A stretch of DNA of 64,000 nucleotides from Clostridia bacterium (GTDB lineage: Bacteria; Bacillota; Clostridia; Christensenellales; Borkfalkiaceae), in the NCBI GenBank assembly GCA_017457225.1, contig JAFTHW010000001.1, positions 24,869 to 88,868 on the forward strand, read 5' to 3'. Numbering within the stretch: the first letter of the stretch is position 1; every line of letters starts with the position of its first letter. The translations under genes were made by a program, and so were the position numbers. Under the pieces are notes generated by a model that did not search any database, was not told the origin of the DNA, and saw only the letters and a program-made list of their open reading frames with translations. This document shows positions 26,784-36,663 of this stretch, one piece after another.

Positions 26784-26910
26784 TTTTACTACCGAATAAA
26801 TATCGCGTAAAAGGGCTTTGATTTGCCGTATATCTTCCCGTTTGAATTAGGACGAGCATTTATTCAAGAAATATAAAATCACGAAAAAACGGCGTTTTAT
26901 GCCGCGAAAG

Positions 26911-27039
26911 ACTCTTGACAGGAGAAAGGAGTGTGTTAGGCTGTTTCTGCCAAAGGCAACAAAAAAGCCCTCACGGGGCGTTGGTAGTTGGCTCTTTGAA
27001 GCCTTTACAACGCACTCCGCAGAGGCTCTTGTCAAGAGT
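26911..27039. repeat. 129-bp imperfect palindrome between ssrA and the serine recombinase gene
   Basis: The outer arms ACTCTTGACA (26911-26920) / TGTCAAGAGT (27030-27039) are perfect. Inner arms GGAGTGTGTT (26929-26938) / AACGCACTCC (27009-27018) pair with one G-U. Smaller hairpins GCCAAAGGC and GCCCTCACGGGGC lie inside. It is at the end of the island next to the recombinase gene, so it may be part of an attachment site or the recombinase terminator. Confidence 0.6.
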
Positions 27040-27066
27040 ACCGTGGAATAAATAGCCGTTTTGTCG

Positions 27067-28566
27067 TTACACGCCTATTTTTACGTTCATTTTAATTTCA
27101 TATACGGTGGGTTTATTCGGTATCGTATAAGTATAGGAATGATTTTTGTCGTAAAAGAAAAAGCCCTGACTTTCATCAGGACTCGTTCTCAATGGATTGT
27201 TATAGCGGATAATCATTTTATCGTCGTAAAGTACGACTTCTTTTATGAGATAATTTACAAGCATTTGCGCTTCGAGCATAAGCGCGCTTTCGTAAAATTC
27301 CCGTATATCCTGTTCGGACATTTTCACGGCAAGTTTACTACGCTCTATAAGTATTTGCTTTTCAAGTTGGGTTTGCTGTTCTTCCAATTCGTGCAAACGC
27401 TTATTCGTGGTATTCGATACGATTCCCCGTTCGATAGCCGACACAAGATTATTTAAGGAAGTTTCCACTTTTCGTTTATCGTGTAAAAGCACGTTTAACA
27501 TAGAGCTTTCTTCGATTTGCATATCTTGCGTTTTGAGCAACCCATGTACGAGTTCATTCATAGATTTTTTGCTTGTAAGCTGTTCTAAAACGGCGTTTAT
27601 TACCATAGTTTCCAACGTGTCTTTTCGGATAACTTCTTTTTTACAAGCTCCGTTGTGCTTACGATTCCAACATTTGTAATAATATTTTACAGTACCGTTT
27701 CTTGCCGTACCCGTATCGGAGCTTATCGGTTTACCGCAATATCCGCAAGTTACCTTAAAGCGCAATAAATATGGTTCTTTTTCGTTCTTTTTGCCGTACT
27801 TATTTTGCTCTACTTTTTTACGGACTTTTTCAAATACTTCTTGGGGAACGATTCTCGGAAAGGTCTTTTCAAAAACTTCGTTTCCGCGTTTATAAGTACC
27901 CGAATATTTCTCGTTTTTCAGTATTCCGTAAACGGTATTTGCGGCGAACGGTTTTCCGCGATGGATAACGCCTTTTTCGTTTAACGCTTTGAGAATATCT
28001 TTCACATAAACGCCCGCCGAATACTGCTGATAGATATAACGCACGATTTCCGCTTGGTATTCGTCAATTACAACTTTTTTATCGACTATCTTATACCCGT
28101 AAAGAACATAACCGCCTGTATAATTGCCTTTTTGTCGGCTTTCGTTCATACCGCGACGAATCTTTTGTGAAAGCTCCGCAGAGTAGTATTCCGCGTAGCC
28201 TTCAAGCATAGATTCAAGGATAATGCCTTCGGGTGAATCGGGTATGTATTCCGTAGCGGAAAGCAATCGTGTACCGTTATCTTTCAAAGTCTTTTTGTGT
28301 ATAGCCGTTTCATACTTGTTTCGGGAAAATCGGTCTATCTTGTAAACAAGAACGTAATCCCAATGGTTTCTCGCGCTGTCTTTTAACATACGTTGGAAGT
28401 CGGCGCGATTGTCGTTTGTGCCTGTCATTGCTCTGTCGATATAGGTATCGAGTAGCAAAATGTCGTTGTTTTTCGCATATTCTTGACATACGCGAAGTTG
28501 CCCTTCGATAGACTGTTCCGTTTGGTTATCGGACGAGTAACGGGCATAAATTACTGCTGTTTTCAT
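27067..28566 (-). CDS. Large serine recombinase (site-specific integrase)
   Basis: 499 residues from ATG 28566, preceded by AAGGAGT; the longer upstream frame has no ribosome site. The resolvase catalytic domain holds the nucleophile in IYARYSSDNQT (S11). A recombinase domain (GYVLYGYKIVDKKVVIDEYQ), a zinc ribbon with CGYCGKP and YYKCWNRKHNGACKK, and a coiled-coil C-terminus follow. Large serine recombinases integrate and excise elements between short att sites. Its position next to the ssrA end marks it as the probable integrase of this island. Confidence 0.93.
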   Translation of the reverse strand: MKTAVIYARYSSDNQTEQSIEGQLRVCQEYAKNNDILLLDTYIDRAMTGTNDNRADFQRMLKDSARNHWDYVLVYKIDRFSRNKYETAIHKKTLKDNGTRLLSATEYIPDSPEGIILESMLEGYAEYYSAELSQKIRRGMNESRQKGNYTGGYVLYGYKIVDKKVVIDEYQAEIVRYIYQQYSAGVYVKDILKALNEKGVIHRGKPFAANTVYGILKNEKYSGTYKRGNEVFEKTFPRIVPQEVFEKVRKKVEQNKYGKKNEKEPYLLRFKVTCGYCGKPISSDTGTARNGTVKYYYKCWNRKHNGACKKEVIRKDTLETMVINAVLEQLTSKKSMNELVHGLLKTQDMQIEESSMLNVLLHDKRKVETSLNNLVSAIERGIVSNTTNKRLHELEEQQTQLEKQILIERSKLAVKMSEQDIREFYESALMLEAQMLVNYLIKEVVLYDDKMIIRYNNPLRTSPDESQGFFFYDKNHSYTYTIPNKPTVYEIKMNVKIGV

Positions 28567-28661
28567 ATAGTTTTTACTCCTTATAAAGTTTTTATTTTGT
28601 CTTTCGACAGGAGCAACCAAAACGAAATCGCATTGATAATTTCGCTTTTTATATGCCCAAA

Positions 28662-28712
28662 CTTTTATACAAGGGTTGCGCCAAAGCAATGCACTTTACC
28701 CTTGTATAAAAG
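28662..28712. repeat. 14-bp perfect inverted repeat between rep and the recombinase gene
   Basis: CTTTTATACAAGGG (28662-28675) / CCCTTGTATAAAAG (28699-28712) with a 23-nt loop. It could be a rep terminator or a protein-binding site of the element. Confidence 0.6.
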
Positions 28713-28754
28713 GGCGGTTTCGTTTACGCTCCGCAGATCGAAAGAGAAAATAGG

Positions 28755-29786
28755 TCAAAGTCTTTTTTCGTCTGCTAATGCAAGCAGTTTTTCTCGCGTG
28801 ATATTCTCGATAATTTCGCCGTCCGCGTTTACGCCTTTGAAATCGTCCGCTAAAATATGCTTGTATTCGTTGTTTTCCAAAGGACATATCATATCTTCCT
28901 TGAATACCGACAAATTAAAGTGTGTAGGACAATTTCGGCTGACTATCAGCTTTTCGCCCGATTTTTCCATATATTTTTTGAGATAGTAATAACATTCCGT
29001 CAAATGATTGTCCGTCGTTATCACTTCAAAATCCGTTCGCCCGAATTTTTCGTTAAAATGGGTGTTTTGGATAGTCGTTTGCATACGCTTTTGCTTGGTG
29101 CTGTAATCACGCTTTTCAAACAGTTCGCCTATCATCTGCCCGTCGGGGATATAGACAAGCGCGTGGAAATGTAATCGTTCCGTAGCGTTTCCGCGTTCCC
29201 ATACGCCTATGTATCGCCAATTTTTACGATATACAGCGTGTTTGAGAAAGTTCGTAAACGCTTTGCGGAAAGATTCTTCCGTATGTTTTTTGCTATCATA
29301 AGTAACGGTTATGAAATAGTTAAAAGGAATGTTGTTGAGTTTCTTCCATAAACGGGCGTTTCGTTGCCCTTGATTATGTCGAACACGCTCTAACTGCATA
29401 TCTACAAAAGCCAACGTTTTTCTATCGTTTTCAAAATACGGTCGCAATCCGTCTATAATTGCGTTTTTCCTTTCGTTATACGTTTTGCCTGCGTTGACAA
29501 GAAAGAGCTTGTTAAATATCTCTTTCAAATCTACTACTATCTTTTTCGTTTGCGCTTTCTTTTTCTCTTTACCGTCGTTTTCTGCGCGCGCCTTTTCCGC
29601 ATACTTGACTACTTCATCATAAATATCGTCTTGGGGGTTCTCGCAAGTCGTGGTTGCTTGGTCGTCCGCGGGGATTTCGATAGTTTTTAGAAACTTTTTC
29701 GTTTTTCCCTTTTTGAACGGACAGGGTTGGGGAAGCTGGGCAAGATAATTACTGCCGTCGTAATTGACTTTGCAATTTTCAATCAT
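28755..29786 (-). CDS. HUH-endonuclease replication initiator (rolling-circle Rep)
   Basis: 343 residues. The three Rep motifs are visible in order: FNYFITVTYDSKK (motif 1, ~155-167), ERLHFHALVYIP with the metal-binding H206-x-H208, and CYYYLKKYMEK with candidate nicking tyrosines 266-268. A basic Lys-rich N-terminal lead precedes them. I start at ATG 29786, which overlaps the stop of the small upstream frame. Such proteins nick a double-strand origin to start rolling-circle replication of plasmids or phages. The presence together with an integrase suggests an integrated replicative element. Confidence 0.85.
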   Translation of the reverse strand: MIENCKVNYDGSNYLAQLPQPCPFKKGKTKKFLKTIEIPADDQATTTCENPQDDIYDEVVKYAEKARAENDGKEKKKAQTKKIVVDLKEIFNKLFLVNAGKTYNERKNAIIDGLRPYFENDRKTLAFVDMQLERVRHNQGQRNARLWKKLNNIPFNYFITVTYDSKKHTEESFRKAFTNFLKHAVYRKNWRYIGVWERGNATERLHFHALVYIPDGQMIGELFEKRDYSTKQKRMQTTIQNTHFNEKFGRTDFEVITTDNHLTECYYYLKKYMEKSGEKLIVSRNCPTHFNLSVFKEDMICPLENNEYKHILADDFKGVNADGEIIENITREKLLALADEKRL

Positions 29787-29925
29787 TGCCGTCCTTGTCT
29801 TTTGCGCGGTAAAGCTCGAAGATACGCTCCAAAAGCGTGGTATAGAATACCCGTTGTTCGCTTTCGGGTAGAGCGTTGATATTCGGCTCGCCGTCAAAAA
29901 TGAGTGTTAGTGTTTGTTGTTGCAT
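29779..29925 (-). CDS. Small protein translationally coupled to Rep
   Basis: 48 residues from ATG 29925; AGGAGG lies 12 bases upstream, a long spacing. The sequence is acidic and helical (ALPESEQRVFYTTLLERIFE) and I recognise no family. Its stop overlaps the rep start by eight bases (ATGATTGA), so it is probably expressed with Rep. Confidence 0.6.
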   Translation of the reverse strand: MQQQTLTLIFDGEPNINALPESEQRVFYTTLLERIFELYRAKDKDGND

Positions 29926-30733
29926 TAGTTTAATGTACCTCCTATATTTTCGGCACAAAAAAGGGCGTAATACGACCAACTCCACGACAGTTTGAATCGT
30001 ACTTCGCCCATAAAACGCAACCACTGCTCCTTTGCTTTTTCGGAGATACTAACACTCGGCTTGCCGTTTTCGCTATACGCTCGATTTTTATGCTGTTTTT
30101 CTATTAAGTTTTGATATAATAACGATCAAAGGTGCAAGGTCTTTGCACATTTTGAAAACTATTTTTTGAGATTTCCACAAAAGGCTCTCACTATACGGAG
30201 ATTTTAAGGGGTAAAATAGGGGTGTATTTTGGAAAATTTCACAAGATTTTTACATATCTCCCTATAATACGGATATTTGGAGCGGTAAAACTGACCCCTA
30301 TTTAGAGAAATTTTTTGAAAAATCTAAAAATGTTCCCATATATAAGCCACGGGAACGGCGATTTTTCAACCCCTTTTGTAAAAATAATTGAAAAAAATTT
30401 TACGTTGTTCTTGAAAGCAGATATAGAATAACTGTTTGCTCGGACAAAAAATGTCCGCGCAAAAAAAATTTTTGCATAAAAAAATACCCTGCACTTATAA
30501 GCCACGAAAAAGGCGTTTTGTTAGGGTATTTTTTGAAATTTTCACAAGATTTTCAGGAATACGATATTGCAAGCGTAAGGAGCGTTAAAAAGCAAAAATT
30601 TTGAACGTATATCAAAACGGGGTATCAAAATAAGACGATACGCCGCACGAAAAAAAGCCGATCCACAAGCGGTTCAGCGTGGACGGCTTTTTCGCGCGGC
30701 TTTATTTGCCCGTTTTTCGTTCAGTTTGTTTTT

Positions 30734-30795
30734 ACGGCGTGCGCTTGTATCGGCGAGCGTAGCGAGCCGACTCGTATATTACAAGCGCACGCCGT
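30734..30795. repeat. 62-bp palindrome with 16-bp perfect arms
   Basis: ACGGCGTGCGCTTGTA (30734-30749) / TACAAGCGCACGCCGT (30780-30795), with an inner TCGGC/GCCGA stem (30750-30770). It is GC-rich in an otherwise AT-rich island and lacks a T run, so a terminator role is unlikely. Confidence 0.8.
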
Positions 30796-30896
30796 AGTGC
30801 CATTGACTATTTTTTATGTTTTTATCGCACTTTTATAAGAATCGGATGCTATTTTCAAAGTGCATCCAAAAAATGTTTATATTTACCCTTAAATCC

Positions 30897-30925
30897 TTGA
30901 AAAAAGGCGAAATATATGGTATAAT
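30897..30925 (+). promoter_or_regulatory. Promoter of the restriction-modification operon
   Basis: TTGAAA (30897-30902), a 17-bp spacer and TATAAT (30920-30925), 40 bp before the methylase start. Confidence 0.75.
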
Positions 30926-30965
30926 GTCCAATAGAAAGCAAAAATTAGTTGCATAGGAGCGCAAT

Positions 30966-33107
30966 ATGGCAACCCCTTTAACATCTAACGCAATTTTAAG
31001 AGAGTTGAATTTGAGTAAGTCAACGTTTTATTACTTGCTTAAAAATAATCTTATTTCTATTCCTACAACCGATTCGGGAAGATATGTTTGGGATAATGAA
31101 ACGCTTTTAGCGTTAAAATCTATTATGCAAGAGTGTGAGCAGGTGGAAACGATTATGGAACAACCAAAAGTAAAAAGAACAAAAATCAATAATCGTCGCT
31201 ATCTTGGCAATAAGTATAAGTTGTTGGATTTTATTACGGGAACAGTAGCGAATGAGTGTACGGGAATCAATACCGTTGCGGATATTTTTGCGGGAACGGG
31301 GTCAGTTGCCTCAGCTTTTGCGGATAAAAAGTTGATTACAAACGATTTCCTATATTTTAACTATATTTGCAACGTTGCGTGGTTCGGCGCGGAAAAATAT
31401 GACGAAGAAAAAGTAGAAAACTTGCTTTTCTACTATAATGCCGTACAACCGAAAGAAGAAAACTATATGTCGTTGAATTTCGCCGATACATTTTTTTCGT
31501 TGGAAGATTGCCGAAAAATCGGCTTTATTCGTGAAGATATTGAAAAAAATTACCGTGAAAATAAAATCAATGCACGCGAACGCGCTATATTGATTACTTC
31601 GCTCCTTTATGCTATGGATAAAATTGCCAATACTTGCGGTCATTATGATGCGTATATTAAAGGCGGTGTTTTCGATAAGCATTTGGAATTGTGTTTCCCT
31701 ATGGCAAGCAACGAAAATAACGAAAATAATCAATGCTATTGCGAAGATTCCAATAAGTTGGTGGAAAGAATCGAGGCGGATTTGGTGTATATCGACCCCC
31801 CGTATAATTCCCGTCAATATTGCGATGCGTATCATCTTTTGGAAAACGTTGCAAAGTGGGAAAAACCTGCCGTTACAGGCGTTGCCTTAAAAATGGATAG
31901 AAAGCATTTGAAAAGTGATTATTGCACTTCCAGCGCAACAAAGGCTTTTGAAGATTTGATTTCAAAAATCAAAGCAAAGTATATTTTACTTTCTTATAAC
32001 AATATGGCAAACAAAGGGAACGGGCGTTCCAATGCCAAAATAAGTGATGACGATATAATGCGCATTTTGTCGCGGAAAGGCAAAGTTAAAGTATTTTCCG
32101 AAGAATACAAGGCATTTAGCGCAGGCAAATCGAATATAACCGACAATCAAGAACGCTTATTTTTGTGCGAATGTTACGATTATAAGCAAAAAGAATTGTT
32201 CCAATCGCCGTTGAATTATATGGGCGGTAAATTCAAGTTACTGCCCCAAATATTACCCCATTTTCCGCAGGATATTGAGTGTTTTGTGGATATATTCTGT
32301 GGCGGTGGTAACGTTGGCATTAACGTACCTTGCAACAAAGTTATTTTTAACGATAATAACAGTTTGCTCCGCTATATGTTCGGCACGTTCCAAAATCTTG
32401 ACAAACAATCGACTTTTGAAATGATTGATGCGATTATCGAGCATTACGGATTGTCGAATACCGATAAATACGGCTATGATTATTACGGTTGCAATAGCGC
32501 GGAAGGCTTGGCAAAGTATAACAGTGAAAAATATATTAAACTGCGCGATGATTTCAACCATAACGCAAACTTGGAATATAACTACTATGTTATGCTTTAC
32601 GTTTTAATTGTGTATGCGTTTAATAATCAAATTCGTTTCAATAAAAAAGGCGAGTTTAATTTGCCCGTCGGAAAAAGAGATTTTAATAAGAAAATGCGCG
32701 AAAAATTATCCGCGTTTATTGATAGGTTGAAAAGCGGCGATTATAAATTTGAAAGTCTTGATTTCCGTGAATTGCCGAACGATGATTGGACTGAAAAAAC
32801 ATTCGTGTACGCCGATCCCCCGTATTTGATTGCTTGTGCTACGTATAACGAACAAGACGGGTGGAATGAAACACTTGAACGTGAATTACACGCATATTTG
32901 GATAAGCTACACGAACGCGGTATAAAGTTTGCACTTTCCAACGTATTGCAAACAAAAGGCAGGCAAAACGATATATTGTTAGAATGGTTAAATAAAAATA
33001 TCGGAAAATATCGTGTCATTTATTTGGACTATACGTACTCCAATTCCAATTATCAGATTAAAGATAGAACGTTAAAAACCGATGAGGTTTTAATCGTGAA
33101 TTATTAA
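30966..33107 (+). CDS. Double-domain D12-class adenine-N6 DNA methyltransferase with N-terminal HTH (type IIS)
   Basis: 713 residues, two complete D12 methylases in one chain. Domain 1 has the SAM loop DIFAGTGSVASAF (106-118) and catalytic DPPY (277-280). Domain 2 has DIFCGGGNVGINV (442-454) and DPPY (617-620). This is the M.FokI plan, in which each half methylates adenine on one strand of an asymmetric site. The first ~50 residues form a MerR-like HTH (LRELNLSKSTFYYLLKNN). Such an HTH could regulate the operon or help read DNA. The nuclease gene follows by 12 bp. Base composition is AT-rich compared with the flanking chromosome. Confidence 0.93.
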   Translation: MATPLTSNAILRELNLSKSTFYYLLKNNLISIPTTDSGRYVWDNETLLALKSIMQECEQVETIMEQPKVKRTKINNRRYLGNKYKLLDFITGTVANECTGINTVADIFAGTGSVASAFADKKLITNDFLYFNYICNVAWFGAEKYDEEKVENLLFYYNAVQPKEENYMSLNFADTFFSLEDCRKIGFIREDIEKNYRENKINARERAILITSLLYAMDKIANTCGHYDAYIKGGVFDKHLELCFPMASNENNENNQCYCEDSNKLVERIEADLVYIDPPYNSRQYCDAYHLLENVAKWEKPAVTGVALKMDRKHLKSDYCTSSATKAFEDLISKIKAKYILLSYNNMANKGNGRSNAKISDDDIMRILSRKGKVKVFSEEYKAFSAGKSNITDNQERLFLCECYDYKQKELFQSPLNYMGGKFKLLPQILPHFPQDIECFVDIFCGGGNVGINVPCNKVIFNDNNSLLRYMFGTFQNLDKQSTFEMIDAIIEHYGLSNTDKYGYDYYGCNSAEGLAKYNSEKYIKLRDDFNHNANLEYNYYVMLYVLIVYAFNNQIRFNKKGEFNLPVGKRDFNKKMREKLSAFIDRLKSGDYKFESLDFRELPNDDWTEKTFVYADPPYLIACATYNEQDGWNETLERELHAYLDKLHERGIKFALSNVLQTKGRQNDILLEWLNKNIGKYRVIYLDYTYSNSNYQIKDRTLKTDEVLIVNY

Positions 33108-33119
33108 GGAGAGAGAAAT

Positions 33120-35087
33120 ATGCCAGCTTATAAAAGTTATTGTTGGGCACTTGGTACGACAAGTTTCCGTATGGTAGAATTTAATAGAAAGATTGAACAA
33201 CAATTACAGCTCCTTAAAGATTTTTGGGCATTACCGCAATATGCGAATGAAAATTGGAGCGCAAATAACCCTGTTCAAATCGCGTACTACAATTACATTA
33301 AGGAGCAGGGATTTATTGAAGATAAAGACGCTCCCCGTAAAGATAAAGATGCCCGTGAGAAAACTTCGGGCTTGGTTGCGTTGGGCTTGATTAGCGATGA
33401 AAGAAGATTGACAGTTGCAGGCGAAGCCTTGTTAAGCGTAGCAACTTCGGGCGATTTTAATCGAAATAATTTATTGCAAATTCCTGCGGATAGCTTTATC
33501 TATTTCAAACAACTTTTAAAATATTCGATTACGTTCGATGACGGAAAGGTGCGCCCGTATTTGATTTTAGCGTATATGCTTTCCGAGTTGGGCGAAATTA
33601 GTAAAGACGAGTTTACATATTTATTGCCCCTTGCAATCAACCAAGAAAAGACCGATTTTATTATCAATGCAATTCGTGAAATTAGAAACGGCAATGCCAC
33701 GATTGATGATGTAATTGTTTCTATTATTTACGGAATGGAAAATTACCAAGAAGCGAAAGAAATGTTCGTTTCCACGCGTATTGTCAATGAGGCATTGATT
33801 CAAGAAATTGGTATGAATCGTAAAAGCCGTAGTTATGACAAGCCGTATTTTCGTTTGTATAATGCGTTAGACTTGTTCCAACGTGAACAAACGGACGAAA
33901 ATGCAGTACATTTGCTTTCGGCTGTAAGCTGTATTTCTGGTAAAGCAAGAATCTATTGGAAACAGTATTTATTCAATACTCCGTTGACTTCCGTAATTGA
34001 GCGTGAAGGCGCGTCAACTGTCAATATGGTTGATTTATTTAGAACGCTCAATTTGACAGCGTTTAAGGAAGAATTTTTCCGTTTATTACATTTATTCAAG
34101 GCAAAGAGCTTATTGTCCGATTATTACGATTTGAATAAACGCTATTTCAAAACTTCGGACACGGTACTTTTCCAAGACGAAAAAGTGAAGTTTGATATTA
34201 TTCCTAACTGTTTCTTTGCTTTGGTAAAAGATAGTTTGTTGGATATTGCGTTTACGAGCGATAGAAATTTGGGGGCGGATTGCAATTTAGCAACGATTGA
34301 TACAGCGTTTAATATTTCGCAACAGCAAATTTTCAATAAAGCCGAAGAAGTGTACGGCGTTCACGTTCGCAATTTGTACGATATTCAAGCCTTTGTTGAC
34401 CAAGAGCGTTATGACCGCTTGAATCAAATGATTGATGCGAAGTTTACCGATGAAAACCTTGCGATTCTAATGGATAAATTTGAACGGCGCGAAGATTCGG
34501 ATATACAAGCTATGGTTACGAATAACGCCGATATTCCAACCATTTTTGAATACGTGCTTGCGATTGCGTGGTATAAGATTTCGGGCAGACAAGGCAAAGT
34601 TTTAGAGTATATGAATTTGTCGCTCGATGCGGATTTATTACCGATAACACACGCCGCAGGTGGACACGAAGATATTACATATAAATATGAGGCAACCGCC
34701 GATTATCCTGCTCATACGCTTTTGATTGAGGCAACGTTGGCGAATAGCACAAATCAACGTCGTATGGAAATGGAACCTGTTTCAAGACATTTGGGCGATT
34801 ATTTGCTTTCCCACGAAGAAGAGGCGTATTGCGTATTCGCAACAACGTATTTGCATATCAACGTAATTGGAGATTTCCGTGGGCGTAAGTTGATGACATA
34901 TTATTCTACGGACGGAACAAAATCGGTTGACGGAATGAAAATTATTCCTTGTCAAACGACTGAAATTAAAACGATAATTCAGCGCGGTATCACATACGCG
35001 CAGTTATATCGTATTTTTGAAAACGCATATCAATCCGCCCTTGCGCCGCGCGATTGGTATGAAAAAGAAATTGTAGAAATGTTGTAA
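33120..35087 (+). CDS. AlwI-family type IIS restriction endonuclease
   Basis: 655 residues. The C-terminal third carries the AlwI/BstNBI-type PD-(D/E)XK core: an acidic GHEDITYKYE (D518), LLIEATLAN (E537) and EMEPVSRHLGDYL. The N-terminal two thirds should bind the recognition site. Relatives read GGATC or GAGTC and cut a few bases away. Which site applies here cannot be told by eye. It is coupled to the double methylase, preceded by AAGGAGAGAG, and together they form a complete type IIS system. Confidence 0.88.
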   Translation: MPAYKSYCWALGTTSFRMVEFNRKIEQQLQLLKDFWALPQYANENWSANNPVQIAYYNYIKEQGFIEDKDAPRKDKDAREKTSGLVALGLISDERRLTVAGEALLSVATSGDFNRNNLLQIPADSFIYFKQLLKYSITFDDGKVRPYLILAYMLSELGEISKDEFTYLLPLAINQEKTDFIINAIREIRNGNATIDDVIVSIIYGMENYQEAKEMFVSTRIVNEALIQEIGMNRKSRSYDKPYFRLYNALDLFQREQTDENAVHLLSAVSCISGKARIYWKQYLFNTPLTSVIEREGASTVNMVDLFRTLNLTAFKEEFFRLLHLFKAKSLLSDYYDLNKRYFKTSDTVLFQDEKVKFDIIPNCFFALVKDSLLDIAFTSDRNLGADCNLATIDTAFNISQQQIFNKAEEVYGVHVRNLYDIQAFVDQERYDRLNQMIDAKFTDENLAILMDKFERREDSDIQAMVTNNADIPTIFEYVLAIAWYKISGRQGKVLEYMNLSLDADLLPITHAAGGHEDITYKYEATADYPAHTLLIEATLANSTNQRRMEMEPVSRHLGDYLLSHEEEAYCVFATTYLHINVIGDFRGRKLMTYYSTDGTKSVDGMKIIPCQTTEIKTIIQRGITYAQLYRIFENAYQSALAPRDWYEKEIVEML

Positions 35088-35134
35088 TTTGAAAGAATTT
35101 TTGTTTTTCAATATTACAACAAAAGGAGATTATT

Positions 35135-36359
35135 ATGCAACACTATCAGTTGTCATTTGAAGATATTGAGAAACAAAAAATAGTTGAAAAAGAACCTATG
35201 CGATATGCATTTATAGATGAATGCGGCGGTTTTGGATTTGATTTTTCAAAGGATAATACGAGTAAATATTTCATTTTGGGGAAAGGATAATACGAGTAAA
35301 TATTTCATTTTGGGGGCAGTTATTGCAAAAAAACACGAGGTAGATTCTCTGTCGGACTCCATTGATTCTTTACGTAAAAAATTCTTTTCTAATAATGAAA
35401 TGAAATCCAAGGCTATTGGCTCTAATGATAAACGGCGTATGGCTCTTTTAACCGAAATTTTACAGCTGGATTTTAAGGTCATTTTACTTATAGCCGACAA
35501 AGAGAAATTCAAAGAGAAATCTGCATTAACTGAATACAAAAAAACTTTTTATAAATTTATGCATAAATTGTTGTACAACAATTTATATCTTGTATATCCA
35601 AAATTAAAAATTTGTGCCGATGCATTAGGAGATAATGAATTTAAGGAAGGTTTCAAAAGATATGTAGAGTCTAATCGTCCTAAATATAATATTTTTAACG
35701 ATTATGACTTTGATTTTGCGGATAGTCAAAACAACAATTTAGTGCAACTTGCAGATATTATTGTGGGAAGTATTGCACGTTCGTTGTTAGAACCAACCGC
35801 GCCTAATTACCAAGAAATATTGTCAGGCAAAATATCGCATATTGAATATTTTCCGAATACAGGGAAACCCAATATTGTTAATCAGGAAGATTTAAGCAAG
35901 TTCAATGATGATATTTATAATCTTTCAGTTCGATTAGCTGACCAATATATAGACTCAAATATAAAATCGATTGAGAATGAAAAGCGTTTGCGTGTAGGTT
36001 TTTTACGAATATTATTATTTGAGGTTCAAAATGGAAACCCTTTCAAATTTGTTACTTCGTATAAAATTTTGGAATCTCTTAATGAGTATGTTGGATTTAA
36101 GGTGTCCAAAACTTATTTGTATCGTCAAATAGTCGCTCCTTTACGTGATGAAAAAATTCTAATTTCAAGTAGTCCGCAAGGATATAAAATCCCGGTTTCT
36201 ATTGATGATATTTTTTCTTATGTACATCAAACGCATACGATTGTATCGCCAATGCTACATCGTGTTGAAATTTGTCGGGATTTAATAAAAGAAAAAACGG
36301 GAACGTTAGATATTTTAGATAGTGAACCTTTTGTGAAATATAAAAAGTATTTTGATTAA
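35135..36359 (+). pseudogene. DUF3800 protein gene split by an exact 34-bp tandem duplication
   Basis: The gene starts at ATG 35135 behind AAAAGGAG and encodes a DUF3800 N-terminus (RYAFIDECGGFGFDFSK). Positions 35248-35281 are repeated exactly at 35282-35315. Because 34 is not a multiple of three, the frame hits TAA at 35288-35290 after 51 codons. Removing one copy restores one frame of 396 residues ending with NNLVQLADIIVGSIAR and a C-terminal winged-helix-like part. DUF3800 proteins have an RNase-H-like fold and are common near mobile and defence genes. As given, it is off, but reversibly so. Confidence 0.85.
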
Positions 36360-36663
36360 GCAGTGCAATTTATGTTTAAATCAATTTGTTGGCAACGCGC
36401 ATTTAAATGTACTTTAATAGTTTTCATACAAAACATCTCATAGACAATCCATAAAAAAATTTTATAATCTGTAAAAAGATGGCAGTACCGTATTGACAAT
36501 TTAGGAAATTAGGTTATACTACTTTTAAATGAATAATATAAAATCGATTGATTTTTTATATTACTTATGTTATAATAATTTAAAAATAATCTATTTTTTG
36601 ACAAAATTTAGCAAATTTTTTAATATTTATTTTGATATTATATCTTTCAAAGGGATATAAATC
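36360..36663 (+). promoter_or_regulatory. Intergenic region with two promoters for the ImmA/TM pair
   Basis: 304 bp, very AT-rich, no gene. Two promoter matches: TTGACA (36493-36498), 16 bp, TATACT (36515-36520); and TTGACA (36598-36603), 17 bp, TAATAT (36621-36626). Confidence 0.5.

Larger units (their letters stand above)
29926..30965. other. 1-kb non-coding, repeat-rich region upstream of rep: candidate origin
   Basis: No credible gene in 1 kb. Imperfect direct repeats occur: ATACGGAGATTT near 30193 and ATACGGATATTT near 30270, each followed by a GGGGTAAAA/GCGGTAAAA block; AATTTCACAAGATTTT near 30235 and ATTTTCACAAGATTTT near 30537; TATAAGCCACG near 30341 and 30497. Further on lie a GCCGATCCAC/GTGGACGGC hairpin (30658-30688) and a large palindrome listed separately. 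Iteron-like repeats beside a Rep gene suggest a replication origin or dso. Confidence 0.5.
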
